A DNA stretch of 64,000 bases from Candidatus Zixiibacteriota bacterium. Lineage in GTDB: Bacteria > Zixibacteria > MSB-5A5 > GN15 > FEB-12. The stretch is from NCBI GenBank assembly GCA_028289585.1, contig JANQPI010000010.1, positions 186,001 through 250,000 on the forward strand, read 5' to 3'. Shown here piece after piece: positions 45,420-54,511 of this stretch; position 1 is the first letter of the stretch, and the number at the start of each line of letters is the position of its first letter. The notes below the pieces were generated by a model. The model was not told the DNA's origin. It was given only the letters and a program-made list of their open reading frames with translations, and did no database searches. A program made the translations under genes and the position numbers.

Positions 45420-45785
45420 TTAGGTGGTATCAACACGGACATATGTTGTCATGATGTCGGAGATCGTATCTCCGTTGATGTCGGTGTACACGGCTTGGAC
45501 GTCGATCCGCCGCAGGAACGAACCCTGCGAGGCAACACGCCAGTTGCGTACAACCTCGCCGACCGTGTCGGTACCGCCGGTCAGGGCCATGGTGCCGCGC
45601 AGTTCCTCGATCTTGTCCTGCATCAACTGAACTGACCGCGTCGTCTTGTTCGACCAGTCGTTTGCGTCCAGGGCGATCATCGCCATGTTCATGAGGAGCA
45701 GCAGTGAGATCGTGAGGATCAGCATTGAGACAAGTACTTCCAGCAGCGTGACGCCGCGTTCTGTAGCGATTTTACTCAGTCGCAT
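45420..45785 (-). CDS. PilV-family minor pilin (prepilin)
   Basis: 121-residue prepilin: RGVTLLEVLVSMLILTISLLLLMNMAM with the cleavage glycine and mature Glu5, then a short globular domain. First gene of the minor pilin operon. The ATG at 45785 follows AAAGG and lies about 21 bases after the start expected from the sigma-54-type promoter; upstream ATGs at 45803 and 45818 fall at or within the promoter and are rejected. Confidence 0.85.
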   Translation of the reverse strand: MRLSKIATERGVTLLEVLVSMLILTISLLLLMNMAMIALDANDWSNKTTRSVQLMQDKIEELRGTMALTGGTDTVGEVVRNWRVASQGSFLRRIDVQAVYTDINGDTISDIMTTYVRVDTT

Positions 45786-45813
45786 GGGTCGGACCTTTCT
45801 CATTTGACCGGGT

Positions 45814-45833
45814 CTCATGCAGCCGCCATGCCA
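45814..45833 (-). promoter_or_regulatory. sigma-54-type promoter of the minor pilin operon
   Basis: On the minus strand TGGCATGGCGGCTGCATGA has GG-N10-GC exactly (GG at 45831-45832, GC at 45819-45820). It is the best of the three sites in the window. Pilin genes in several bacteria are driven by sigma-54 with the PilR activator. A 10-bp palindrome CGACGCGTCG (45911-45920) lies about 80 bases upstream. Confidence 0.72.
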
Positions 45834-46004
45834 GTCGCTACCCAGATTCGTTTGTGTCCGATAAGTTGTTGTTGGATAGTGAGTTGAGCTGGCGACGGCG
45901 ATGCGGGTGGCGACGCGTCGTCAGGCTCTGAGAGAACGTTCGACCCACAGCGTATTGGGGTGTGCCCATACTCGTTCGTGACCAGATCGACCGCCGAAAC
46001 CGGC

Positions 46005-46033
46005 TTTACCCTCACCCGACGACGCGGTAGTAT
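46005..46033 (+). promoter_or_regulatory. sigma-70-type promoter of the acetolactate synthase gene
   Basis: TTTACC (46005-46010), 17 bases, TAGTAT (46028-46033); leader of about 27 bases with AAAGGAG before the GTG at 46067. Confidence 0.6.
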
Positions 46034-46066
46034 GGCTGCCTCGAAGCGAATAAAGGAGCCCGAGGC

Positions 46067-47716
46067 GTGAACGCATCAGAACTGTTTGTCAAAGCTCTCG
46101 AGAACGAGGGCGTGAGGTATATCTTCGGTGTCCCCGGCGAGGAAAACATCGACTTCCTTGAGGCGGTACGTAAGTCCGACCAGTTGGAATTCGTGCTAAC
46201 CCGACATGAACAGGGAGCGGGGTTCATGGCCGATGTGCACGGTCGGTTAACTGGAAAGGCGGCTGTGTGTCTCGCCACGATCGGTCCTGGTGCTACCAAC
46301 CTCATGACACCAGTTGCCGATGCGTATCTTGATCGCGCTCCGCTGGTAGCCCTGACCGGTCAGGCTGAACTCTCCCGGATGCACAAAGAATCGCATCAGT
46401 ACATCGATGTCGTAAAGATGTTCGAGCCGGTCACGAAGTGGAATACGCAGATAACAAGTCCGGAGATGCTCGCCGAGGCGGTGCGCAAGGCATTCAAAGT
46501 TGCCGAGGCTGAGAAGCCGGGTTCGACTCACTTGGAGTTACCGGAGGATGTTGCGCAGTCCCCGGCGACGTCTGAGCGATTGTTCGAGGTCAACCGCGTG
46601 CGCCGTCCTACCGGTGACCACAAAGCGGTCACGATGGCAATAGATCTCCTGGCCAAAGCAAAGCGCCCGCTGGTCATTGCCGGCAACGGGGCAATTCGCA
46701 AACGAGCGACCGCTCAGCTCCGTCGTTTTCTCGATCTGACCGGAATCCCGTGTTGCAATACGTTTATGGGTAAAGGGGCAGCGGGGATTCGCTATGCCCA
46801 CAATCTTTACACGATTGGTCTGCAGTCCCGGGATCACGTGACGTGTGCGATTGAAGAAGCGGACCTCATCGTCACCGTCGGCTATGACATCGTGGAGTAC
46901 GCGCCGAAGTTCTGGAATCCGGACGGGAGCAAGACAGTCGTACATCTCGATTTTCTCGAAGCCGAGGTCGACCAGTACTACAACCCGGCCGTCGAGGTCG
47001 TCGGTGATCTTGCGGGTACCCTTTGGGAGATCAACGAACGGATCGGGGATCTGCCTGAGACTGACCGCGGATCGTGGGCGTTGAAACACCGCGAACGGAT
47101 TCTCGCGGATATTCACGAGCATGATGACTCTACGGCCTACCCGTTCAAACCGCAGAAGATACTCCACGAAATCCGGTCAGTGCTCGACGCCGAGGATATC
47201 CTCATCTCCGACGTCGGGGCGCACAAGATGTGGATAGCTCGGATGTATCTGGTCTATCACCCGAACACCTGCCTTATCTCGAATGGCTTTGCCACGATGG
47301 GCATCGCCGTTCCGGGGGGTATCGCCGCGAAACTGATCTATCCGGAGCGTAAGGTCATGACGATCTCCGGGGACGGTGGCTTTATGATGAACGCCCAGGA
47401 ACTGGAAACAGCCGTTCGCCTTGGGACCAACACGGTCAATCTGATCTGGACGGATGGAACGTTTGGCCTGATTGAGTGGCACCAACAGAAGAAGTTCGGT
47501 CAGGCGTTTGGAACGCGTTTCAGCAACCCGGACTGGATCGAGTTTGCTCGGTCCCACGGCGCGGTTGGACTCAAGGTTGAGCCCGGGCAATCGCTGCGCG
47601 AGACACTCCGCGAAGCGTTTACCTATGACAAACCGGTTGTCATCGATTGTCCGGTTGACTACTCAGAGAATATCAAACTGACCGAACGTCTCGGACAGCT
47701 CGTCTGTCCCATCTAA
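46067..47716 (+). CDS. acetolactate synthase, catabolic AlsS-like (TPP enzyme)
   Basis: 549-residue thiamine-diphosphate enzyme that should join two pyruvates to 2-acetolactate. TPP glutamate in LTRHEQGAGFMA; GPGATNL; TPP/Mg motif SGDGGFMMNAQELETAVRLGTN. The stretches TVGYDIVEYAPKFWN and VDYSENIKL match the AlsS type (usually FAD-independent) better than anabolic IlvB, and no small subunit gene (ilvN) follows. Acetolactate decarboxylase is not present in the window either. An aldehyde dehydrogenase gene follows at 27 bases, so another TPP-dependent reaction on an aldehyde or keto acid is possible. Confidence 0.82.
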   Translation: MNASELFVKALENEGVRYIFGVPGEENIDFLEAVRKSDQLEFVLTRHEQGAGFMADVHGRLTGKAAVCLATIGPGATNLMTPVADAYLDRAPLVALTGQAELSRMHKESHQYIDVVKMFEPVTKWNTQITSPEMLAEAVRKAFKVAEAEKPGSTHLELPEDVAQSPATSERLFEVNRVRRPTGDHKAVTMAIDLLAKAKRPLVIAGNGAIRKRATAQLRRFLDLTGIPCCNTFMGKGAAGIRYAHNLYTIGLQSRDHVTCAIEEADLIVTVGYDIVEYAPKFWNPDGSKTVVHLDFLEAEVDQYYNPAVEVVGDLAGTLWEINERIGDLPETDRGSWALKHRERILADIHEHDDSTAYPFKPQKILHEIRSVLDAEDILISDVGAHKMWIARMYLVYHPNTCLISNGFATMGIAVPGGIAAKLIYPERKVMTISGDGGFMMNAQELETAVRLGTNTVNLIWTDGTFGLIEWHQQKKFGQAFGTRFSNPDWIEFARSHGAVGLKVEPGQSLRETLREAFTYDKPVVIDCPVDYSENIKLTERLGQLVCPI

Positions 47717-47743
47717 GCGGCGTTACGAGAACGGGAGTGCCAG

Positions 47744-49177
47744 ATGGCGAAATCATATAAGATGTATCTCGGGGGGGAGTGGCTGAACTCCTCGCATAAG
47801 CTGAAGGTCTTCAACCCGTACGACAATAAACAGATCGGCACGGTAGCAGCGGCGACGGCCGATGACTACACGAACGCGATTGCCGCTGCCGAGCGAGCGT
47901 TCACCGAGACTAAACGTCTACCGTCGCATGTCCGGTCAGCAGTCTGTCAGCAGATTTCCGACGGATTGCGCGCCAAGCATAAACAGTTCACCACGATGAT
48001 GGCGATGGAACTCGGCAAGGCCTGGAACGACTGTGCGGTCGAAGTCGACCGCGGGATTGAGACGTTCCAGGTAGCGGCCGAAGAGGCAAAACGTATCGGC
48101 GGCGAGATGCTCGATCTCGATTGGACGCCACGCGGCGACGACCGAATCGGCCTGATTCGTCGTGTGCCGGTTGGTGTCATATCTGGTATAACCCCGTATA
48201 ACTTTCCGCTCAATCTCGTGGCGCACAAAATTGCTCCCGCTATTGCCTCCGGGAACACAATCGTCATTAAGCCGGCATCAAAGACACCGCTTATCGCGTT
48301 GATGCTCGCCGAACTCATCGACAAGACCGATCTCCCCAAAGGCGCGGTTTCGGTTCTCCCCGGTTCGTCGAAGGAAGCGTATCCACTGATGGAGGACCCG
48401 CGCGTCAAAGTCGTCTCGTTCACCGGCTCCGACGTCGTTGGCTTCAAGATTCAGGAGATGGCACCCCGCAAGAAAGTCGTCCTGGAACTCGGCGGCAACG
48501 CATCGGTCATCGTTGCTGACGACGCCGATCTTGACTATGCGTCGACACAGGTCGTACGCGGTGCCTACGGTTCGGCCGGACAATCATGTATCTCGGTGCA
48601 GCGTATCTTTGTTCACACCAAGGTACTGAACAAGTTCGTTCCGATGCTCAAGAAGAAGACCGAGGCGCTTAAGGTCGGTGATCCGATGGATGAAAAGACC
48701 GATGTCGGCACGTTGGTCGACGAAGAGTCGCTCGCCAAAGCATGTGCGATTGTTGATGAAGCGGTCGACGGTGGTGGGAAGATTCTGACCGGATACAAAA
48801 AGAAGGGTCTGCAACTTTCTCCAACGCTGGTCAGCGGAGCAAAGCCGAAGATGGATATCCATCAAGTCGAAGCGTTCGCACCAATTGCCGTTGTCGAGAA
48901 GTACACAAGCTTCACGCAGGTCGTCAAACAGATCAACAACTCGCGGTTTGGATTGCAAGCGGGTCTGTTTACGAATCGCATGGATGACATCATGCATGCG
49001 TTTCGCGAGCTGGAGCAGGGCGGTATCATCGTCAACGATGTCCCCACGTTCCGGGCCGACCATATGCCGTATGGAGGCGTCAAGGACTCTGGTGTTGGCC
49101 GCGAGGGTATCCGCTGGGCGATTGAGGATATGACCGAGGTCAAACTGCTCGCGCTTCGGACGAGAACGGGGGCTTAG
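47744..49177 (+). CDS. NAD(P)-dependent aldehyde dehydrogenase
   Basis: 477-residue ALDH superfamily enzyme oxidising an aldehyde to the acid. Catalytic glutamate in VVLELGGNAS, nucleophile cysteine in SAGQSCISVQRIFV, and cofactor motifs TPYNFPLN and FTGSDVVGF are intact. The cysteine context resembles lactaldehyde, glyceraldehyde or phosphonoacetaldehyde-type members; substrate is undetermined. Start GGGAG then ATG at 47744. Lies between the acetolactate synthase and a GNAT gene that starts 3 bases after its stop. Confidence 0.85.
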   Translation: MAKSYKMYLGGEWLNSSHKLKVFNPYDNKQIGTVAAATADDYTNAIAAAERAFTETKRLPSHVRSAVCQQISDGLRAKHKQFTTMMAMELGKAWNDCAVEVDRGIETFQVAAEEAKRIGGEMLDLDWTPRGDDRIGLIRRVPVGVISGITPYNFPLNLVAHKIAPAIASGNTIVIKPASKTPLIALMLAELIDKTDLPKGAVSVLPGSSKEAYPLMEDPRVKVVSFTGSDVVGFKIQEMAPRKKVVLELGGNASVIVADDADLDYASTQVVRGAYGSAGQSCISVQRIFVHTKVLNKFVPMLKKKTEALKVGDPMDEKTDVGTLVDEESLAKACAIVDEAVDGGGKILTGYKKKGLQLSPTLVSGAKPKMDIHQVEAFAPIAVVEKYTSFTQVVKQINNSRFGLQAGLFTNRMDDIMHAFRELEQGGIIVNDVPTFRADHMPYGGVKDSGVGREGIRWAIEDMTEVKLLALRTRTGA

Positions 49178-49180
49178 CCA

Positions 49181-49591
49181 ATGGCGGCACTTCTGTATGG
49201 CATCGAAGCCGATCTCGATTCGGCGGAGTTTGTCGACGTCCTCAATCGGTCCGGACTGGGGGTGCGTCGTCCCGTCGACGATCTCCCGCGGGTTGCCAAG
49301 ATGATCCAGAATGCCAACCTTATTGTCACCGCTCGGGATCACGGGAAACTGATTGGTGTGGCGCGATCGGTAACCGATTTTGCCTATTGCTGCTACCTGT
49401 CGGATCTGGCGGTTGCCGAATCACACCAAGGGCTGGGCGTGGGTAAAGAGTTGATCAACCGGACGCACGATGTGGCGGGTCGGGATGCGACACTCATTCT
49501 GCTCGAAGCACCAATCGCCAAGGGGTACTACGAGCATATCGGGTTCACGCATGCGGATAACTGCTTCATCATTCCCGGAACGCTGCGGTAA
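49181..49591 (+). CDS. GNAT-family N-acetyltransferase
   Basis: 136-residue acetyl-CoA-dependent acetyltransferase. The acetyl-CoA pyrophosphate loop appears as SHQGLGVGKELI after strand LSDLAVAE; the C-terminus GYYEHIGF is typical. Substrate unknown. It begins 3 bases after the aldehyde dehydrogenase stop and ends 9 bases before the endonuclease IV gene. Confidence 0.82.
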   Translation: MAALLYGIEADLDSAEFVDVLNRSGLGVRRPVDDLPRVAKMIQNANLIVTARDHGKLIGVARSVTDFAYCCYLSDLAVAESHQGLGVGKELINRTHDVAGRDATLILLEAPIAKGYYEHIGFTHADNCFIIPGTLR

Positions 49592-49600
49592 GGAGAGACT

Positions 49601-50467
49601 ATGGCGAAGCGAAACGGGCCGCTCTTTGGCGCCCACGAATCGATAGCCGGGGGGGTATTTAACGCCATCGAGCGGGGCCAACGGGCAACCTGTGACACGA
49701 TCCAGATGTTCAACAAGTCGAACTCACAGTGGCGGGCCAAGAAGCTTGAGACGAAGGAGCTCGACAAGTTCTTTGCGGCAATTGAGGCGACCGGTGTCAC
49801 CGTCAGCACGTCACACACGAGCTACCTGATTAACATCGCCTCGCCCAAGCCGGATCTGGAGGAGAAGTCATGGGAGGCGCTCAAACTCGAAATGGAGCGC
49901 TGCAACCTGCTCAAGATTCCGAATCTGGTCATGCACCCGGGATCGCATACGGGTGACGGTGAGGAAAAGGGACTCACCCGTATCGCTGAAAATCTCAACC
50001 GCCTGTTCGATGCGCTCACCGACAACAGATGCTGTCTCCTGCTTGAATGCACCGCCGGTCAGGGTTCCAATCTCGGCTATACGTTCGAGCAGATCGGCTG
50101 GCTCATCGATCGAGTCGAGGCGAAAGAGCAGATTGGCTGCTGTCTCGATACCTGCCACGTTTTCGCGGCCGGGTACCCGTTATCTGACCCGAAAGAGTAC
50201 AAGGCAACGATGAAGCAGTTCGACGACTCGATTGGCATCGACTACCTGAAGATCATTCACATGAATGACAGCAAGAAGGAGTTTGGCAGTCGTCGTGACC
50301 GTCACGAACACATCGGTGAGGGATTCATTGGCATCGAGGCGTTTCGAAATATCGTTAACGATAAGCGACTTCAGGAGATTCCGATGATCCTCGAGACGCC
50401 CAAAGATGAGGATACTCTGGCCGAGGATGTCGAAAACCTGAAGCGACTTCGATCTTTGGTCGCCTGA
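49601..50467 (+). CDS. nfo: endonuclease IV (AP endonuclease)
   Basis: 288-residue zinc-dependent AP endonuclease for base-excision repair. TIM-barrel signatures: FGAHESIAGGV, LVMHPGSHTG, LLLECTAGQG, CLDTCHVFAAGY, and NDSKKEFGSRRDRHEHIGEG, with all zinc ligands recognisable. Length is normal (E. coli 285). AAGGAGAG precedes the ATG. Last gene of the run beginning with the acetolactate synthase. Confidence 0.95.
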   Translation: MAKRNGPLFGAHESIAGGVFNAIERGQRATCDTIQMFNKSNSQWRAKKLETKELDKFFAAIEATGVTVSTSHTSYLINIASPKPDLEEKSWEALKLEMERCNLLKIPNLVMHPGSHTGDGEEKGLTRIAENLNRLFDALTDNRCCLLLECTAGQGSNLGYTFEQIGWLIDRVEAKEQIGCCLDTCHVFAAGYPLSDPKEYKATMKQFDDSIGIDYLKIIHMNDSKKEFGSRRDRHEHIGEGFIGIEAFRNIVNDKRLQEIPMILETPKDEDTLAEDVENLKRLRSLVA

Positions 50468-50481
50468 ACCCGCGACAACTC

Positions 50482-50510
50482 TTGCCTCGGTTTGTCCGGG
50501 CGCCTAGTAT
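50482..50510 (+). promoter_or_regulatory. sigma-70-type promoter of the carbonic anhydrase-like gene
   Basis: TTGCCT (50482-50487), 17 bases, TAGTAT (50505-50510), then a leader with GGAGG before the GTG at 50540. Confidence 0.65.
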
Positions 50511-50539
50511 GGCGGCACAATGCCCCTACGGAGGTCACC

Positions 50540-50947
50540 GTGTCGGACTGTCGTTATCTGCTGTTACATTGCGTCGATCATCGGATCCAGGAACCGATCC
50601 ACGACTGGTTGGTCGCTGAGCACCACACCGGCGACACCGATATCATCTCAATCGTCGGATCCTGTCTCCATCGTGAAGAGGCGCTGGAGAACATTCGCTT
50701 CGCAGTCAAAGCCCACCATATCAGTCATGTTGTCCTGACTCAGCATCTCGACTGCGGTGCTTATGGCGGACATACCGCCTTTGACTCACCGGCCGAAGAA
50801 CGAGAGACGTTGATCTGTGATATGGCGGAATTGAAGGAGGAGCTGCTGGCGTCGGTCTCCGGTATCGAGGTCCTGACTCTGCTGCTCAAGGACTCCGCCG
50901 ATGGCTGGCAGATTGAGCCGATCGCCAGCCCCACGGTTGAACCGTAA
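50540..50947 (+). CDS. minimal beta-carbonic anhydrase-like protein
   Basis: 135-residue protein with the beta-carbonic anhydrase zinc site: C11 and the D13/R15 dyad in HCVDHRI, then H69 and C72 in QHLDCGAYGG. The C-to-H spacing of 58 is near the 56 of E. coli Can (C42, H98). The usual RNAGN substrate loop reads SIVGSC and the fold is about 80 residues shorter than normal, so hydration of CO2 is not assured. The GTG at 50540 has GGAGG 5 bases upstream. Confidence 0.7.
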   Translation: MSDCRYLLLHCVDHRIQEPIHDWLVAEHHTGDTDIISIVGSCLHREEALENIRFAVKAHHISHVVLTQHLDCGAYGGHTAFDSPAEERETLICDMAELKEELLASVSGIEVLTLLLKDSADGWQIEPIASPTVEP

Positions 50948-50975
50948 GCAATTCGCATCGCCTCCCATTCCTCCC

Positions 50976-51004
50976 TTGATTCGGTCCCATCAGAGACCTA
51001 AGCT
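50976..51004 (+). promoter_or_regulatory. sigma-70-type promoter of ychF
   Basis: TTGATT (50976-50981), 17 bases, TAAGCT (50999-51004), ending 9 bases before the ATG, with no Shine-Dalgarno in between; near-leaderless start predicted. Confidence 0.45.
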
Positions 51005-51013
51005 GCACCCCCT

Positions 51014-52063
51014 ATGCGACTCGGAATCATTGGAGCGCCGCAGAGCGGCAAGACGACCATTTTCAACGCCGCTGCCGGACAGCAGGAAGCAGTGGGCGAT
51101 TTTTCTCAGGCTGTCCGTCGGGCGGTGATCAAGGTCCCGGATGATCGTCTGGGAGCCTTGGCCGAAATCTTTCAACCGAAAAAGATCACGCCTGCGGAGA
51201 TCGAATTTGTCGATGCCCCCGGTCTGTCCGGTTCGTCGTCGGGCGGGGCTCAGGAGTTCTCGCCAGAGTTGCGGCAGATGGATGCGTTTATTGCCGTGAT
51301 CAACGCCTTTACCGAGGATGCGTCGCCGCGAACGGCCATTGATAATCTCGTTGCAGAGATGATCATCCTCGATCAAGCGCTGTTGGAATCGAACATCGAT
51401 AAGCGGGAGCGCAAAGCGAACCTAACCGGCGACAAGTCCGAACAGCAGGAACTCGATTTGTTGCGGCGCTGTTTGCAGCATCTTGAAGCAGAACGGCCGG
51501 TTATTGAGTTGGAGCTTGCTCCCAACGAAGAAAAAGCACTCCGGGGCTACCAGCTTCTGTCTCAAAAGCCACTCCTGTTTGTCCTCAACATCGGTGAAAA
51601 CGATCTCGGTCGAGTGGCCGCACTCTCCGACGAGTTCGGTGATGTCGTGGTGCCGGGCCAACGTGACCTTGTTGCGGTCTGCGGCAAGATCGAGATGGAA
51701 CTGATGGCTCTCGAGGATGAGGAGCGAACAGCGTTCATGACGGATCTGGGGATTACCGCCCCGGCTACGGAGTTGGTGATTCAGAAGTCCTACGCGCTTT
51801 TGGGATTCATCTCGTTTCTTACTGCCGGTGATCCCGAGGTCCGGGCCTGGACCATTCGTGAAGGAACACGAGCACAGGATGCCGCGGCCACGATTCACTC
51901 GGACATTGCGCGCGGGTTCATTCGGGCCGAGGTTGTCTCGTTTGCCGATCAGATCGAACATCGCACGTCGGCAAACCTCAAGGCAGCCGGCAAAATGCGA
52001 CTGGAAGGAAAAGAGTACATTGTTGCCGATGGTGACGTTATCCTGTTTCGATTCAATGTCTGA
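51014..52063 (+). CDS. ychF: ribosome-binding ATPase YchF/Obg-like
   Basis: 349-residue OBG-family P-loop protein that binds ATP rather than GTP and associates with ribosomes. G1 GAPQSGKTT, G3 DAPG, and a C-terminal TGS domain (YALLGFISFLTAGDPEVRAWTI ... GDVILFRFNV). The usual helical insert is present (about 120-200). The Walker A deviates slightly from the common YchF form GxPNVGKS, having GAPQSGKTT. Slightly shorter than E. coli (363). Confidence 0.88.
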   Translation: MRLGIIGAPQSGKTTIFNAAAGQQEAVGDFSQAVRRAVIKVPDDRLGALAEIFQPKKITPAEIEFVDAPGLSGSSSGGAQEFSPELRQMDAFIAVINAFTEDASPRTAIDNLVAEMIILDQALLESNIDKRERKANLTGDKSEQQELDLLRRCLQHLEAERPVIELELAPNEEKALRGYQLLSQKPLLFVLNIGENDLGRVAALSDEFGDVVVPGQRDLVAVCGKIEMELMALEDEERTAFMTDLGITAPATELVIQKSYALLGFISFLTAGDPEVRAWTIREGTRAQDAAATIHSDIARGFIRAEVVSFADQIEHRTSANLKAAGKMRLEGKEYIVADGDVILFRFNV

Positions 52064-52122
52064 AAATCAACGCTGTCGCCTGTTGTCGGCGATGACGCGA
52101 TACGAGAGGCAGTCGTAGCACT

Positions 52123-54507
52123 ATGGCGAAGACGAAGAAGGCCTCAGCCTCCACCGAATCCGTACCAGTTCTGCCCCTCAAAGGCACCCTGGTGTTTCCA
52201 TCTCTCGTGGTGCCGCTCATGGTTCAGCAGCCGGAGCAGGCACGCATGGTCGATTCTGTTCTGACCGCCGGCGGACGCCTCGGTCTGTTTCTGCAGCGTG
52301 ATCCCGAGGAAGATGACCCTGGACCGGATGACCTGCACACCATTGGCACCGCCGGGTCGATTCTGAAGATGCTCCGGTTCCCCGACGGTACCGTTCGCTT
52401 TCTCATTCAAGGTTTGACGCGGATTCACGCCCGGCAGTTTGCTCGCGACGGTGATCACATTGTCGCCGAGATCGTGGAACTCGAGGAGAAGTCCGGTACT
52501 TCCCTGAAACTACAGGCGCTCCAACGAAATCTCCTTGAGCAAATCAAGCAGCTCGTCGAGCTGGCTCCGTATCTCAACGAGGAATTCCATGTTTCCGCGA
52601 TTAATCAAGAGACACCGTCCAAACTGACTGACTTCGTGGCGTCGCATCTCAACGTGCCCAATTCGTTCAAGCAGGAGCTGATCGAAGAGCCGAATGTCCT
52701 CAAGCGGATTGAGCGTCTGTTCCAGGTGGTCAATCGCGAAATCGAGGTCCTTGAGCTCTCCCAGAAGATTCAATCGCAGGCCGCCAACGAACTCGGTAAG
52801 TCGCAACGTGACTATATCCTTCGCGAGCAGTTGAAGGCGATCAAGCGAGAGCTTGGCGAGGCTGATGATCAGCGGGAAATTGACGAGTTTCGGGAGAAGA
52901 TTGAAAGCGCCGGGATGCCCGAGACGGCCGCGACTGCCGCTCGTAAGGAGCTGGAACGCTTCGCGTTCATGAATCCGTCGTCAGCCGAGTACACGGTCTC
53001 CCGTACCTATCTCGACTGGCTTGTCTCACTGCCGTGGACCTCCGGTACCACCGACCGGCTTGATCTTCGCAAAGCGAAGTCGGTACTCGATGATGATCAC
53101 TATGATCTGGACAAAGTGAAAGAACGCATCCTCGAGTATCTGGCCGTTCGTAAACTGAAAAAAGATGTCAAAGGACCGATCCTTTGTTTCCTTGGCCCTC
53201 CCGGCGTTGGGAAGACGTCTCTCGGCAAGTCAATCGCCCGGGCAATGGGACGAGAATTCGCCCGCATCTCACTCGGTGGGATGCGTGACGAAGCGGAGAT
53301 CCGTGGACACCGCCGGACCTACATCGGCGCGCTGCCCGGTCGCATTATTCAAGCGGTAAAACGCTGCGGATCGAACAACCCGATTATCGTTCTCGACGAA
53401 ATCGATAAGCTCGGCACAGATTTCCGCGGTGATCCGGCATCGGCTCTCCTGGAAGTGCTCGATCCGGAGCAGAATGACTCCTTTTCGGACCACTATCTCG
53501 ACGTACCGTTTGATCTGTCCCGTGTGATGTTTATCACCACGGCCAACTGGGCCGAACCGATACCACCGGTTCTCCGTGATCGGATGGAGCTGATTCGCAT
53601 CCCGGGATACACCGATGTCGACAAGCTGGCCATTGCGCGGAAACATCTGATTCCCAAGCAGCTGGACAATCACGGTATCGCGGATGAGCAATTGACGATA
53701 ACCGACAGTGCCGTTAAAGTGCTCATCGAGGGGTACACCCGAGAGGCCGGATTGCGCAATCTGGAGCGGGAAATCGCCTCGGTCACTCGCAAGATTGCCC
53801 GCCGTATCGCAACCGGACGCAAGAATCAGCACGTTACGGTTTCAGATAAGGATATCGCCAAGCTGCTGGGACCGGCACGCTTTACTCGAGAGGTATTGAC
53901 CCGCGAGGGGCGTCTCGGTGTCGTTCCCGGCCTCGCTTACACGCAGGTCGGCGGGGAACTGTTGTTTGTCGAGGCGACAGCGGTGCCAGGCAAACCGAAT
54001 TTGATCCTGACCGGGCAGCTTGGCGATGTGATGAAAGAATCGGCCCAGGCCGCGTTGTCGTTTGTGCGATCCCACACCGCTGAATTTGGTCTGTCTCCCG
54101 AAGTCTTCGATCGATCCGAAGTGCATATCCACGTTCCCTCAGGGGCTGTTCCAAAGGACGGACCATCCGCCGGTATCACGATGGCGGTCGCGTTAGCGTC
54201 ACTCTTCACCGAACGCCCGGTTCAGTCCTGTCTTGCAATGACCGGTGAAATCACTCTCCGGGGTGAGCTTCTGCCGATTGGCGGATTGAAAGAGAAACTC
54301 CTCGCCGCTGCTCGGGCGGGGGTGACGCGGGTCATCCTGCCTCAGGAAAATAAGAAGGACACGGTGGATGTCCCGAAAGAGATCAAGAGCCAGCTCAGTT
54401 TGAAGTTCTTTGGAGAGGTGTTGCCCGCGGTCAAATACGCGCTCGCCGAAACGCGATCAGGCCGCGCGAATAACCGCCGACCGGCGGCCAAACGACGCCG
54501 TAGCTGA
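52123..54507 (+). CDS. lon: ATP-dependent protease Lon
   Basis: 794-residue cytoplasmic protease. Residues about 15-205 form the LON substrate-binding domain; a coiled coil follows (SQRDYILREQLKAIKRELGE); the AAA domain has Walker A GPPGVGKTS near residue 358; the protease domain carries the catalytic serine S682 in PKDGPSAGI and the lysine of GGLKEKL (K723/K725). All parts are intact. The ATG at 52123 lacks a clear Shine-Dalgarno. Its stop is 4 bases before the nnr gene. Confidence 0.96.
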   Translation: MAKTKKASASTESVPVLPLKGTLVFPSLVVPLMVQQPEQARMVDSVLTAGGRLGLFLQRDPEEDDPGPDDLHTIGTAGSILKMLRFPDGTVRFLIQGLTRIHARQFARDGDHIVAEIVELEEKSGTSLKLQALQRNLLEQIKQLVELAPYLNEEFHVSAINQETPSKLTDFVASHLNVPNSFKQELIEEPNVLKRIERLFQVVNREIEVLELSQKIQSQAANELGKSQRDYILREQLKAIKRELGEADDQREIDEFREKIESAGMPETAATAARKELERFAFMNPSSAEYTVSRTYLDWLVSLPWTSGTTDRLDLRKAKSVLDDDHYDLDKVKERILEYLAVRKLKKDVKGPILCFLGPPGVGKTSLGKSIARAMGREFARISLGGMRDEAEIRGHRRTYIGALPGRIIQAVKRCGSNNPIIVLDEIDKLGTDFRGDPASALLEVLDPEQNDSFSDHYLDVPFDLSRVMFITTANWAEPIPPVLRDRMELIRIPGYTDVDKLAIARKHLIPKQLDNHGIADEQLTITDSAVKVLIEGYTREAGLRNLEREIASVTRKIARRIATGRKNQHVTVSDKDIAKLLGPARFTREVLTREGRLGVVPGLAYTQVGGELLFVEATAVPGKPNLILTGQLGDVMKESAQAALSFVRSHTAEFGLSPEVFDRSEVHIHVPSGAVPKDGPSAGITMAVALASLFTERPVQSCLAMTGEITLRGELLPIGGLKEKLLAAARAGVTRVILPQENKKDTVDVPKEIKSQLSLKFFGEVLPAVKYALAETRSGRANNRRPAAKRRRS

Positions 54508-54511
54508 TCAT

